A stretch of 64,000 nt of DNA from Gossypium raimondii (taxonomy: Eukaryota; Streptophyta; Magnoliopsida; Malvales; Malvaceae): NCBI RefSeq assembly GCF_025698545.1, contig NC_068567.1:55185371-55249370 (forward strand), in the 5' to 3' direction. The position numbers and the translations under genes were made by a program. Under the pieces are notes generated by a model that did no database searches, was not told the DNA's origin, and worked only from the letters and a program-made list of their open reading frames with translations. Shown here one piece after another: positions 44,395 through 57,673 of this stretch. The number at the start of each line of letters is the position of its first letter. The first letter of the stretch is position 1.

Positions 44395-47114
44395 ATGGAA
44401 AAAAGGTTTCTTGATAAAGTGGAGGATAATGCGGCTGTCCGAACTTGGTCTGAAACAACGCAGGAAGAGAAAGGCGATAGCTTGGCCGATGGATATGTAT
44501 CGAAATTGTGGGACTTTACTCGCATCAGTGTAACTCAAAATAGTTTGCAAGAGTTGAAGGAAATCTAGGATCAGTGGAATGACGAGGTTAGACAGCTATT
44601 TTATGATAATTATGTTATTTGCCTTATTTGCTTGACGTGAAGGTAGATAAGCGTTTGTTCCGGGCCCTCGTCCAGTTTTGGAATCCTGCTTACAGTTGCT
44701 TCACATTTGGGAAGGTCGATTTGGTGCCTACGATAGAAGCATATGTGGCTTTACTCTGATGTTCAAAGTTTCAAGTGGACAGGGTCTACTCGAGAGCGAT
44801 AAATGTGCCAACCTTTTCGAAGAAGCTGATGAGTATAACAGGGATGAGTGAGCAGTGGGTTGCTGCACGGATTAAGCAAAAGAGGGATAGTAAGTGCGTT
44901 CCTTGGAGGAGTTTGAAAGATGCAATTTTAACGCACCCAAACGTGAGAAAGAGGTTAGATGTCTTTGCGCTAAGTATATATGGCTTGTTTGTTTTCCCCA
45001 AAGCCTTGGGGCATGTTGATAAGCAGTCACCGACTTATTCGACCGGCTTGATAAGAGGGTTACACTAATTCCGACAATTTTGGCAGAAACTTTCAGGTCA
45101 TTGAGTGCATGCCGAAAAGCGGGAAAGGGAAGATTCATTGGGTGTGCACAGCTTCTACTCGCATGGTTTCACAGTTACTTTTGGAAGGTGGATAAGGTTT
45201 CGTATCGGGTTTTCTCTGAAAATTATTCACCACTAAAGGAGATAGTAGTTACGCCGAGGAGAGACGACATTTCGGAGGAGAAGTGGATGGTAATTCTTCA
45301 AAATCTTCAGGAGGAGGACGTTGAGTGGAGAGCTCATTGGTTGCTTCCAGATGAGATATTGTATAGGTGTGGTAATTTTGATTGGGCTCCTTGGTGTAAG
45401 AGCCCATTTTTGCCCGGGCCCACACAATAAAATAAACCAAATTAAAAAAAAGGGTCCAATGAAATAGCAGTCCAAATTACAAAAACAATAGGCCCAACAT
45501 GGCTCAAACCCAATTACACTTAGCCTAACCCTCCAGCCCCAATACATACTAAACCTGTATGGCCCAACTTAACCTAGCCCGGTTGCATAAGCCCAACACC
45601 CAATAGCCCACTATGTTTCAGGAAACAGAAACCCTAGGGTTTCTAACTCCCCTTCAGCCCCAGCCGCCGTAACAAAGCCAGGCTTCCCCCTCGCGCGTGT
45701 TGTGCCCGTGCGCGTGTAGCACCTCCCCGCCAAATCTATGTGAACCTCCACGTCCACTGCCCCGTACGCCCGTACCTACATACAAATAACAAGCAAAAAC
45801 GCAACAGAAACAGACAGTACCCAGGAAAAAAAAAACAAGAACGAATAGCAAACAAAAGGCAATAGAAAAAGAAAAATAGAAAAAGGGCAGAGAAGAGATG
45901 TATTTCGGATTTATGTATTTTCTTTTTTTTCTTTTCTTTTTCGCTTTGGCTATAAAAAGCCAATACAAACAATGTAAAAGGGGTTACACATTCAATTTAC
46001 AGATTGAAATACAAAAAATACAAGAAACAAAAAAGATTCAAAAAGAAAAAGACGGAAACAGTGTTTCGAGAGGTGATTTTCGAATGTTTCTTCATATTTT
46101 TCTGTTTTTTTTCTTTTGTTCATTAATAGTGAGAAGTAGAGGAGAAAGTTCAGAGTAGAAACGTTTACCTGGTAGCCGAGTCTCCTCCCACTCCGTCGCG
46201 ATCGGAATAGGGTAGAGAATCCAGAGGCTTTTGAACGGCCTGGGATTTGAAACGGCGGAGAGAAAAGGGGATCCTTTTTTCTGTTTTTTAGAAGAGCTTA
46301 GGGTTTATTTCTTTTTTTCCTTTTTCATTTATGCCTGAATGAATCTTATTCAGGGTTTATTTTTTTAGATTTATTTCGATATCAAAACGACACCGTTTGA
46401 TAGTCCTCGACCCGCGCGGTGACCCGACCCGAGGAAGGATCCGCGCGTCATGGGTCTGATGGGCTTATTACGCAACAAGTCCCTCTGCATTGGCTTTCAT
46501 TTCAATACGGTTTCCTTTTAATTTTTTTAATTTGTTATCACATTTTTATTTTGATTTCAATTTAATCCACAGTTATGCGGTGTCGTTTCTATTGTTTGAA
46601 TGCCCAGACCCGTGCATTTATTTGTTGTTTTGGTCCCTCGATGTTTTGCATAGCTTCAATTTGATTTTATTCTTTTAATTTGAACTGCATACTTGGTTTT
46701 AATTTCATTTAGATCCACGTTTTCATTTATTGGATTTGGGCATCCAAATTCGTGCGTTTAATTGCTGTTTAAATCCCTCAACTTTGAATCAACTAAAAAT
46801 TTAGCTTTTCTTTCTTAATTTCGGTTGCAATTTATTTATTTTTATTTATTGATGATAAACACATTTAATTCTTATTTTGACATTGTTATTTCTAATATTT
46901 AAACATTACTTTAATATTTAGGTTTGTTATTATTGTTAAACTTGTTATTAGTATGATTTTAAAATATAAAATATATTATTTAAATTGTTAATTATATTAT
47001 TTAAATGCATTATACATTAGTTTTTTTATTCGTTATACGTTTTCAAGAAAAATTTAATATATTATTACTTAATTTATCTATTATTAATTTGCATTTTTGT
47101 GAAGATTTGATAAA

Positions 47115-47149
<35 letters not shown>

Positions 47150-49376
47150 ATGTTTTATTTTAAAATTTACCTTTTAATATTTTGTATATTTCAAATTTTA
47201 CATATTATTATATAGATTATTATTTTTATAAAGTTTTTCAATCCCTATGCATTACTTATTTAAATCAATACATGTATATTATTACGTACCTTAATTTTCA
47301 TAACATTTGTTTCAAAATTCATCTAAATATTATTATTCATGTAGTAGATCTTTGAAATTGGTTGATGATTCGTTTAATCTTTGAATGTTGTACAATGTGG
47401 GATATGAAATTATCGCTCCTATGTATTGTATTGCTTACTTACTTGGTTATACTTCATACATTAGTGTATATTTAAAGTTAAGAATTATCACTTCACGATG
47501 TACATTATTGCTCCATCATACTTTATTCGTTTAAAAAGTTATGCTTAATATCATTTAAGTATCAAAACCAATTTATTCAAAAGTCTTCAAAAATACTCGA
47601 AGTTTGGAATCCTCGAGAGAATTGAGCCCTAACGTATTGGGTTCCAATTTTCCTCGTCGAATCTAAATAATCGAATATTTTTTTAAACATACAAATTTCA
47701 AATAAAAATCCATTCTCGGGAATTCGACACGTTGTGTCCTAACACATTGGATATGACATGTTATTTTCTCGAGACGAGGATTTTAATAAAAATAAAGGCA
47801 ATATTTGATATTTAGGAATATTGTGAAATCGAGCCCTAACTTACTGGGTCTTGATTTTCTCATTTAACCCAAATAATCGGATATTCTTCTCGAAATGCAT
47901 AGGTTTTAAAAGTCAAGAGATAAATTTAATTTTGAGGATTTAAAATGTTGCACTCTAACTTACTGAGTGTGACGATTTATTTCTTTGAAATAAGTGAATC
48001 TCATCGTCTAATTCATTTTATTCAGAATAAAAGGATCGTATTTCAAAATCTCTTCAAAATTTCGACATTAAGACATTAAACAATCGATTTGGTACCAATT
48101 TTAGGCGTTACGAGGGTGCTAACCCTTCCTCGTGCGTAACCGACTCCCGAACCTGTTTTCTCAAATTTCGCAGACCAAAATCATTTTCAAGGTGAGCCGA
48201 TCACACCGCAATAAAAGATCGGTGGCGACTCCCCATTTCCATTTTTAATAATTCGATAATTAAATTTAAAAAAAAAACGGTTTCAAAACTTGGTATTTGG
48301 GGAGCTGTTGGATATGCTCCATTTTTGGTGCTAAGGCAATATAGGTCAAGGCAATTTATACATACGACCCAAGGGATAGCTGATTGTGAATTTTCATATA
48401 GGGATGATGGTTATAGAAAGAAGATTCAAGAGATGTCTAGTGCGTGTAAACAGACTCGCCGAATGAAGAGGTTAGCTGTGGGTCCGATGACAACTCCTGA
48501 GTATCATGAATGGTGGATTAGGAGGATTAACGATAATACACATAAGTTAAATCAGGAAAACAACCAGTCAATAGAGGAATCTTTGCGAGTCGTCCCTTCT
48601 GAGTTGGAAATTATAAGACAGGATTTTGAAAGAAGAAATGCGGATTTAGAAAAGAAGATAGAACAGATGGAGGAGGAAAAGATGAACTTGAGATTAGACA
48701 TAGATGTTCAGAAGCTCGAAACTGATAAATTAAGGAAAAAGAAAAACAAGGCTGAGGAGAAGTTGGGTAGTCTGAAGACGAATTATAAAAAGTTGCGTCT
48801 GTCAATGAGAGCTGCCGGGCTGGGAAAAACTTCAGAACAATGGTGGGAAGAAATTCGAGAAGAAAAGGACAAAGCCGATAGATGGGAACGAAAATTCCAA
48901 GAGATACAAATGCGAAACGAGGTTTTAGAAAGGAGTTTATCAGATAGCCAAAGAGAAAAATGTGAATTAAAGGATAGGGTGACCGAGTTGGAAAGATCTC
49001 TTCATCAGTATCGAAATCGAAATTCTGCAATAGAGTTGAAAGCAAACTTGAGCAAGATTGAAGAAATGAAGAAAAGAATCGAAGAGCTAGAAACAACGCT
49101 GTGAAATTGTGAGATCCAGATCAAATACTTGAAAGCAAATGAAAGTCGTAATAATGAACAGCTCCACTACTTTCAGAGTCAAGTTAGGAGCAGAGATCAT
49201 CTTATGGAGGAAGCTGTGGTCAAGATTCGAGGAGTAGCTGATCACATACAGACTTTAGCAGTACAGACTGGCATGCTGAGTGTGAAGTATGAATTAGAAT
49301 CGGATCGGGGGCAAGAATTAGCTTTGTTACTTAGAAAGATTAGAGTTCTCGGTACTAGGGCAAAGTCTTATTTGTA
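44395..49376 (+). pseudogene. ORF1 of the Tat/Ogre-like element (extra ORF before gag), split and decayed
   Basis: The N-terminal part lies at 44395-45394 in three frames: NAAVRTWSETTQEEKGDS, then ITGMSEQWVAARIKQK, then GRFIGCAQLLLAWFHSYFWK and LLPDEILYRCGNFDW. It is cut by a 2.9 kb solo LTR and resumes at 48294 with GIWGAVGYAPFLVLRQYRSR. From about 48560 a long heptad-rich coiled coil follows (LEIIRQDFERRNADLEKKIE and onward to 49100), then, past a TGA at 49102-49104, a C-terminal piece ending at 49376. Stops include TAG at 44566-44568. The N-terminal half resembles the plant-mobile-domain-like/DUF7745 region seen in plant gypsy ORFs. Its function in the retroelement cycle is not known. Confidence 0.85.
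45395..48288 (+). mobile_element. Solo LTR C nested in ORF1
   Basis: It begins TGTAAGAGCCCATTTTTGCC and ends ACGGTTTCAAAA, 2,894 bp, with CTTGG on both sides (45390-45394 and 48289-48293). Removing it and one CTTGG rejoins the host ORF1 codons. It shares with the host LTRs the GCCCGGG start region, CTATAAAAAGCC, the CCTAACGTATTGGG words, the GGCGTTACGAGGGTGCTAA stem and AATAAAAGATCGGTGGCGAC, so it belongs to a related but distinct family. A TA microsatellite lies at about 47118-47147. Confidence 0.93.
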
Positions 49377-49598
49377 ATTCACTTTATGTAAAGAAATTTA
49401 ATTTCTAGTAAAGTTTTCTTAAATGGAATTGAATCAAAGTTGACGCCTTTTTGTATTCATTTCATGCATTGCATTACTTCATATGCATTAAAAATGTATT
49501 AAAAAAAGATTCTAATTAATTTAAACTATTCCTCAGTTAATCTAGAAACCAACCAACCTACCAAACACCGCTACGGTACTCGATCAAAAACTAAAGAC

Positions 49599-51580
49599 AT
49601 GGACCAGAGGCTAGAACAATTCCAAAAGGAAATGCAAGATCAGCTTCAACAACAAATGAATGGGCAGCTTGAGAAGATTCAACAAAAAATGATGGATAAA
49701 ATAACGAAATATCAGAGGAATATAATGGCTAAGTTGACTCAGTTGTTGACTGGATGAGTTGATAAAGAGAAAAGCTCTGTGCTTAATGTTGAAGAAGGAG
49801 ACAGTGAGGGACTTGTCTATCCTCCAGGCTTTACCCTTCAGCAAGTTGAGGTATATCCGTACAAATCCTCTGTCACCATTAAGCCTCAGCAATTTCAGGC
49901 CGGCATGGCAACGCCAATGAATTTTCAGGCTGGATCAGGCTCTAACCCCAGAGACAACCTTGTTAATCCTGCTGTCCCTGATTTCGATGAAACAACTGAA
50001 AAGGAGAAAATGAATGATGAATTGCCAAAACAGCTAGAGAAAAAGTACAAGTGGCTGGAAGAGAAATTTAGAGCGATAGAATGTGCCGAGAACTAATATG
50101 GGATGGATGCTAAAGAATTAAGCTTGGTTCCAGATTTAGTACTCCCTTACAAGTTCAAAATGCCAGAGTTTGAGAAGTACAACGGAACTAGTAGTCCCGA
50201 AGCTCATATTACCATGTTTTGTAGGCGAATGACTGGGCATGTTAATAACGACTCACTACTGATACATTGCTTCCAGGACAGCCTCACAGGAGCAGCGTCC
50301 AAGTGGTATAATCAATTAAGCCATGCCAAGATTAATTCGTGGAGAGATTTAGCACAGGCATTCATAAAACAATACAGTCATGTGACTGACATGGTACCTG
50401 ATAGAATCACTCTACAAAATATGGAGAAGAAACCCGGTGAGAGTTTTAGGCAATATGCATAGAGGTGGAGGGAGGTTGATGTCCAAGTTTAGCCGTCTCT
50501 TCTAGAATGAGAGATGACAATTCTTTTTGCTAACACATTAAATACCTCATTTATTACTCACATGTTGGGAAGTGCTACTAAAAGCTTTTCCGACATAATT
50601 ATGAATGGTGAAAAAATAAAAAATGCTATCAGAAGCGAAAAGATAGATGTGGGAGAAAGTAGTAGAAGGTCAGCCTCGAAGAAAAAGGAAAACGAGGTCA
50701 ATAATGCCAGTTATTCAAAGACGATTACGGTGAATCAGCCGAGAAAGGTGGCTGTTGACAAATAAGGAGCCGACACAAAGCAAAACAAGGAAAAGCCGCA
50801 ATTTAAGCCCATTCCAATGTCGTATAAGGAGTTGTATCAAAAGTTATTCAATGCACACGTAGTTTCTCCCTTTTATTTAGAACCTCTACAACCTCTGTAC
50901 CCCAAGTGGTACGATGGAAACGCACAATGCGATTATCATGCGGGAATCGTGGGGCATTCCATAGAACATTGTACGGCGTTCAAAAAGCTGGTTGAAAAAC
51001 TCATAAGTATGGACGTTGTTAAATTGAATGATTCGCTTAAGACATAGAATCCTTTACCTGATCATAATGGAGTGAACATGATAGGTGGGAGTATGGGTAG
51101 AAAAATCAAGGAAGATATTGCAGAAGTGAAAATTCCTTTAAGATGGGTCTGGAGGAAGATGGTAGAAAGGAGATTATTTGTTTTAGAGAGAAGCTTTGAA
51201 GGGGTGGAAAACTACTGTGAATTCCATAATAAGGAGGGACATGAAATTCAAGAATGTACAGAATTCAGAGCCTTAGTTTAATGCATGATGGACAACAAGG
51301 AAATGGAGTTTTACGAAGAAGTTAAGGAGGAAGGGAGAATCTGCACATCAGAATCCACGAAGGTGCCAAGAGTAACGCAGCCGGTGGTCATCATTTCGTG
51401 ACCAAAGAATAATGAAGTAAGAACGCCAGTAATGCCAAGGATCATAATAAAGAAACCTGCAACCTTTTCTTACCAAGATAGTAGGAGGGTTCCGTGGAAC
51501 TATGAGTGCAATACAACTGTCTCTGGAAAGGAGACTGCAAAGGACCAATGTGTGAGTGCTGATCCAGAACCTGTGAAATG
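49599..51580 (+). pseudogene. gag of the Tat/Ogre-like element, one frame with several stops
   Basis: The frame starts at ATG 49599 (MDQRLEQFQKEMQDQLQQQM, a coiled-coil start). The retrotransposon gag core is near 50140-50460 (PEFEKYNGTSSPEAHITMF, DSLTGAASKWYNQL, SWRDLAQAFIKQY). Two zinc-knuckle-like segments follow, CDYHAGIVGHSIEHC near 50930 and CEFHNKEGHEIQEC near 51215. In-frame stops are at 49755-49757, 50094-50096, 50460-50462, two more before 50514, and others later. The protein would form the particle that packages element RNA. Confidence 0.88.
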
Positions 51581-51639
51581 AAGGCCATAGTAGTGGAACA
51601 AAAAAGGAAAGTAGCTGAGCCTGTTCTATCTATCAATTA

Positions 51640-52849
51640 GCCAGTGAAGAAAGAAGAAGCCGTGGAATTTCTCAAATTTTTGAAGCATAGTGAGTATAAT
51701 GTGATCGAACAGTTGCATAAACAACCGACTCGCACCTCCGTACTAGTCTTGCTTTTGAATTTCGAAGTACACCGTAGTGCGTTGATGAAGGTGTTGAACG
51801 AAACCTATGTAGCCAATGATATGTATGTCAATAAATTGGATCGGTTGGTCAATAATATCAGTGCTGATAACTTCATATTCTTCAACGATGATGAGATACC
51901 ACTTTGCTAGGAGTGTTAATTGACAATGGATCGGCTTTGAATGTGTTGCCATTATCCATACTTAACAGGCTTCCCATAGACAGCTCGCACATGAAAACAT
52001 GCCAAAATATAGTGAGGGCGTTTGATGGTACAGAAAGAAAAGTCATGGGAAGAATTGAGATACCTTTATTGATTGGCCCAACGATTTATGAGGTGGATTT
52101 TCTTGTGATGGACATTAAACCCTCCTACAATTGCTTATTAGGGAGACCATGGATACATTCGGCGGGGTCGTACCGTCATCATTACATCAGAAATTGAAGG
52201 TAGTGTCAGAAGGTCGGCTAGTGACAATAAATGCCGAAGAGGATATTATAGCGGCTGTATCCAATGAGGCGCCGTATGTTGAGACCAATGATGAGTCAAT
52301 GGAATGCTCTTTTCGATTTCTGGAGTTTGTAAATGCAACATTTATTCCTAAAGGGAGTAAAATTTTGGTGCCTAAAATATCCAAAACTACAAAGATGGGT
52401 TTGCGATTGTTGGTAGGAAAGGGAGCTTCACCCAGAAGAGGATTACGGAGATATCTTCAAGGAAGAATTGAGACTCCAGTGCTTAAAGAGAAACAAGACA
52501 ACTTTGGCTTAGGATACAAGCTAGATAGAGGATAGAGAAGGAATGAGCTGGAAAGAAGGCAAGAGAGAAGAATTGCGCGTTTAAATGGGGAGGAAATCAA
52601 ATGGGAGCCAATGATAATTCTCCACATATCCAAAACCTTCGTGTCTGGGGGTATTATTCACTTTGAGAGAAGGATATCAACTGAGGAAAGCATCGAGGAG
52701 ACACTGGAAAATGTGCACATCAATGCCATTTGTGAGGGTACAAAAGAAGAAGGAAGTTTGTCAGACATTTGTCCTTTTGAGCCTGGGAGTGTTCTACATA
52801 ATTGGACTGCGGAAGAAATACCTGAAGTCTTTAGAATTGTCTCAGAGTA
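51640..52849 (+). pseudogene. Protease region of the Tat/Ogre-like polyprotein
   Basis: 51644-51909 carries KVLNETYVANDMYVNKLDRL and ends early at NDDEIPLC. Directly after it, in another frame, comes the aspartic protease active site GVLIDNGSALNVLPLS (from about 51906) with DIKPSYNCLLGRPWIHSAG. The frame shifts again near 52165 and continues through LEFVNATFIPKG and EEIPEVFRIVSE. The jump between NDDEIP and GVLID suggests that some tens of bases were lost just before the active site. The catalytic triad is of DNG type rather than the usual DTG/DSG. Confidence 0.85.
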
Positions 52850-53091
52850 ATATTCAGAACAAACTTGTTGTTTTAGCCTAGAAATAATAAGAACTCTTTT
52901 GTGAAAAAGACTTATGTTCAAGCATCATTATTTTAATAAAACACATCTTTGCAATTCTTCGAGCAAATATTCTTTCCATACGAGTAAATATTATATAATT
53001 ATTCTTTCATTTATAATCATATTGCACAAATAATTGTACATAAATTCATACATTCTTTTGTAACCATATTAGGTCATTTTATATCAATGAC

Positions 53092-56000
53092 GTGAATGAC
53101 GCCGCTGCAAACTTAGAGTCTCCTTTTGAACAAAACATGTGTTTAGAGGGATCGCATGACTTTGAAGGTGACGTAAATTGTGGTTTATCCTTGGACTTGT
53201 TAAAGATGGTAGAACAGGAGGAAAAACAAATTCTACCTCACAAGGAAACAGTAGAAGTTGTGAGCCTGGAAGAAGGAAATGAGGTGAAAATTGGAACTGA
53301 AATCTCCCCAAAGACAAGACGAGACCTCATTGAATTACTCTAAGAATTCAAAGATGTCTTCGCATGGTCATATCAGGATATGCCCGGATTGAGCACTGAC
53401 ATTGTGGTACATCACTTGCTCATAAGGGAGGATTGCAAGCCAGTTCAGCAGAAGCTCAGAAGGATGAGGCCTGATATTGTACTTAAAATAAAAGAGGAAG
53501 TCAAGAAGCAGTTTGATGTTGGGTTTTTACAAGAGGTAAAATATTCTGAATGGGTAGCCAACATCGTTCCAGTCCCTAGAAAAGATGGAAAAGTACGAAT
53601 GTGCGTGGATTACAGAGATTTGAACAAGGCTAGCCCAAAGGACAACTTCCCATTACCGCATATTGACACGTTGGTAGACAATACGACAAGATATTCACTG
53701 TTTTCTTTCATGGATGGTTTCTCAAGATATAATCAAATAAAGATGCATCCTAAAGATGTGGGAAAGACCACGTTCATTGCTTTGTGGGGAACATTCTGTT
53801 ATAAAGTGATGCCCTTTAGGTTAAAGAATGCAAGAGCAACATATCAAAGAGCCATGGTAGACTTATTCTATGACATGATGCACAAGGAGATTGAGGTTTA
53901 CGTTGATGATATGATTGCCAAATCCAGAACAGAGGAGAAACATGTGCAGGTCCTGAGGAAGTTATTTCTAAGACTAAGAAAATTTCAGCCTAAACTCAAT
54001 CCAACAAAATGCACTTTTTGAGCCAGATCAGGAAAGTTGTTGGGCTTCGTGGTCAGTGAGAAAGGAATCGAGATTGACCCAGACAAAGTTAGGGCAATAC
54101 GGGATTTACTGCCACTACATACTCAGAAAGAGGTTCGAGGTTTTTTAGGACGTCTGAATTATATTGCTCGGTTCATTTCACAATTGACTAAGAAATGTGA
54201 TCCCATATTTTGGCTTCTGAAGAAACATAATCCAGGTGTTTGGAATGAAGAATGCCAGGAAGCTTTTGAAAAGATAAAGCAATACCTATCCAATACTCCA
54301 GTGCTGTCACCGCCTAGCCCAGATAGACCATTAATTTTGTATTTAACGGTGTTCGAAAATTCCGTGGGATGTGTGTTGAGTCAACATGATGTGACTGGAA
54401 AGAAAAAAAGGTGATATACTATCTCAATAAGAAATTCACTGATTGTGAAATGAGATATTCGTCTATCAAAAAATTGTGTTGTGTTTTGATTTGGACGACG
54501 AAGAGATTGAGGCAATACTTGCTTTATCATACGACTTAGCTGATTTCAAATTTAGACCTTTAAAGTATATGATGGAGTCAACGACGTTGAATGGAAGAAT
54601 GGCTAGATGGCAAATCTTGCTCTTCGAGTTCAATATAGTATATGTAAGTCAGAAAGCCATAAAAGGGAGTGTGATAGCAGATTTCTTGGCTAGCAGAGCT
54701 TTAGAAGATTATGAATATCTGGACTTTGATTTCTCGAATGAAGACTTGATGTATGTGGCAAATGCTGAAGAGAATCCCCAAGAAAATCATTCTTGGAGAT
54801 TAAACTTTGATGGAGCTTCGAATGTGTTAGGCAATGGGATTGGGGCAGTCCTGGTATCTCCAAATGAAGATTATCATCCTTTCACTAGAAAATTGGAATT
54901 TGATTATACTAATAACATGGCTGAGTACGAAGCTTGCATCATGGGTATCCGGGCAGCCATAGAGCGAAAAATTAAGACACTAGAAGTATACGGAGATTCA
55001 GCATTGGTAATATACCAACTAAAAGGGGAATGAGAGACAAGAGGCCCTAAGTTGATTTGTTATCGGAGATTGGTTCTGGATTTGATTGAAGAGTTTGACA
55101 ATATTACTTTTTACTATCTCCCGCGGGAAGAAAATCAGATGGCTGATGCTCTTGCTACTTTAGCCTCCATGATTGAAGTGAATAAATTAGAGAATATGAA
55201 GCCCATTCAAATTAGTATTTATGAAATCACGGCTCACTGCTACAGTATCGAAGAAGTGGAGAATGATAATCGCCCCTGGTACCAAGATATATTACTATAT
55301 GTGAAGAATTACGAATATCCTGATCAGGCAACGAAAAATGATAAGAGGACATTGAGGAGGTTAGCTATTGACTATGTCCTAGATGGAGAGATTCTATATA
55401 AAAAGGGAAAGGATCGAGTACTATTGAGATGCGTGGATGCTGTAGAGGCTAAGAAAATTTTAGAAGAAGTCCATAAGGGTGTTTGTGGAATGCATGCCAA
55501 CGGATTCACCATGGCTAGGCAGATCATGAGATTCGAATATTACTGGTCCACCATGGAAAGAGATTCCATCAATCATGCCAAGAAATGCCATAAATGCCAA
55601 ATTTATGGGGATAAAATGCATGCGCCTCCTTCACCTCTTCATGTTATGACTTCTCCATGGCCTTTCTCTATGTGGGGTATGGACGTCATTGGACCAATAT
55701 CACCGAAGGCTTCTAATGGACATCGTTTCATTTTTGTGGTTATTGACTATTTCACTAAGTGGGTAGAAGCAGCCTCATATGCTAACGTCACGAAGTCAGT
55801 AGTCAGTAAGTTTTTGAAGAAAGAGATCATATGTCGATAAGGAATGCTTGAAAGAATCATATCTGATAATGCGCTGAATCTAAATAACAGCACAATAGTG
55901 GAGGTCTGCAGTCAGTTCAATATTAGACACCATAATTCATCGCCATACCGACCAAAAATGAATGGTGCAGTGGAGGCGGCCAACAAAAATATTAAGAAAA

Positions 56001-56462
56001 TTGTGGCGAAAATGGTTGAAACTTACAAGGATTGGCATGAGAAGTTACCATTCGCTCTTCTTGCTTACCGAACATCTATTAGGACTTCTACTGGAGCAAC
56101 ACCTTTTTCTTTGGTTTATGGGATGGAAGCAGTCCTACCCATTGAAGTCGAAATTCCTTCTCTCCGGGTATTAGCTGAATTAAAATTCGACGAGGCTGAA
56201 TGGCTCCAATCTCGGTATGACCAATTGAACCTGATAGAAGAGAAAAGACTGAAAGCTATTTGTTATGGGCAAATGTATCAGCAGCGAATGTTGCGAGCTT
56301 ATAACAAAAAGGTTCGTCCCAGAGAATTTTATGATGAGGACTTGGTGTTGAAAAAGATCCTCCCTTTACAAAAGGATTTCAGAGGGAAATGGATGCCAAA
56401 CTGGGAAGGACCTTATGTTGTAAAAAAGGCTTTTTTCTGGAGGTGCTTTGATTTTGGGTGAA
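53092..56462 (+). pseudogene. Reverse transcriptase, two RNase H domains and integrase (pol)
   Basis: The RT region (53380-54021) has VPVPRKDGKVRMCVDYRDLN and catalytic YVDDM at 53899. A connection and RNase H segment follows (LGRLNYIARFISQL, SVGCVLSQHD), which lacks clear catalytic acids. A second RNase H of the archaeal-like type is at about 54790-55030 (LNFDGASNVLGNGIGAVLV, NNMAEYEACIMGIRAA, LEVYGDSALVIYQLKGE). Integrase has its HHCC zinc region near 55465-55605 (HANGF...CHKCQ), first Asp in WGMDVIGP, second in IISDNALN and Glu in NGAVEAANK. Lesions are TAA 53341-53343, TGA 54019-54021, a frameshift near 54410, TGA 55031-55033, TAA 55838-55840, and a shifted C-terminus near 56440. The catalytic residues listed are still present. 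Confidence 0.95.
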
Positions 56463-57673
56463 ATGGATTGTAAAAACTTACCGAATCTTGTAAATTCAGA
56501 TTCAGTCAAGAAATATTTCACTTGAAGGAAAAGAAGGAATCAAAGTGAAAACCCGCAAAAGGCGCTTTGAATAAAAAAAAAAGGAGAGGCCAAGGTGAAA
56601 ACCCGCAAAGAGCGCCTTTAGACCAAAGGGGATTTGAGTTGAAAACCCAAAAAGGGCAGCTCAAACATTGATCAGATTGGGGCATATGGTGATCTTGCTA
56701 TACCTAAATCAATAGGGAAAGGGTATGCGACATCTTAGGGCATCGGCAATGTACTGTAGATCTTCTAAACATATGTTAAATTCAAAATGGTCATTAGTTT
56801 GTACGGAGAAGTTCAAGCTGTGATATCCAAAGCACCTAGCCTTCATATTACTTGTACCGAATTTGTTTGTTCTTGTAATACTTCATTCTTTGTTGTTCTT
56901 GAATATCTTTTTCTTTTCAAGAAACTAGCTCTCAATAAATTCCTTTTCTTTTATTCATATTTGATAATTCATTTCCGGGTCAGTATTATCTTGATGTGAG
57001 CATGTTGCGTTAGAATAATGATTAATGGACTAATAAACTTTCACAAAGGAAGTTTTGAATATTACTCTGGAAGATTCTAAATAATACAGTAACCTGAAAC
57101 AGGTCTATTGTTTAGAACACGTCAAGTTTAAAATTTTGTCGAGATATCTTGTTGGTGACAAAGTTTTAATCACCAATGGATAAGAAGAATTTCCCTTTAA
57201 GAAAGAAAATTTTTCGTTTATGCAAGATAATTGGGTATGACAGCCTGGGAATGGTGTAAAAGACCAAAAGAAATTTCGCATGCTGTATCCTTGAATTGTG
57301 ATAGCAGAGGATTGAGAAAAGGGACAGATCTTTTTACCTTTGAGTTACAACGAAAGAAAAATGGTACCAATTTTGTATCCCAGTGGATCGAACCTCGAGG
57401 TTTATAGTGGGGGCAATATGACTAAGTGTTTCTTTGAAAACACCAACTGAATAGGAAGGCGTGGTAGCACGTCAGTGATAAAGCCTTAATAAAATTCGAA
57501 CAATGATAACCTAAGTGATAAATAAGGAACATTCTCACAAAAAAATAAGCATTCTACACTCATGCAAACACTATTCACACATGTCTGATTAAGAGCATTT
57601 GATGCATTTTGATCATGCTATCCTCATCTTAGGCATAATTGGGTTCATTATAATGGTCATGTTTCACAGATAG
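56463..57673 (+). other. 3' non-coding region of the gypsy element
   Basis: Near 56545-56665 three copies of GTGAAAACCCGCAAA or TTGAAAACCCAAAAAGGG lie about 50 bases apart. The rest has no open frame with a domain and leads to the 44-bp repeat array. Confidence 0.6.

Noticed and set aside
45654..45972. Cys/Phe-rich minus-strand frames
   Set aside because: They fall within solo LTR C over pyrimidine-rich leader sequence and have no family resemblance.
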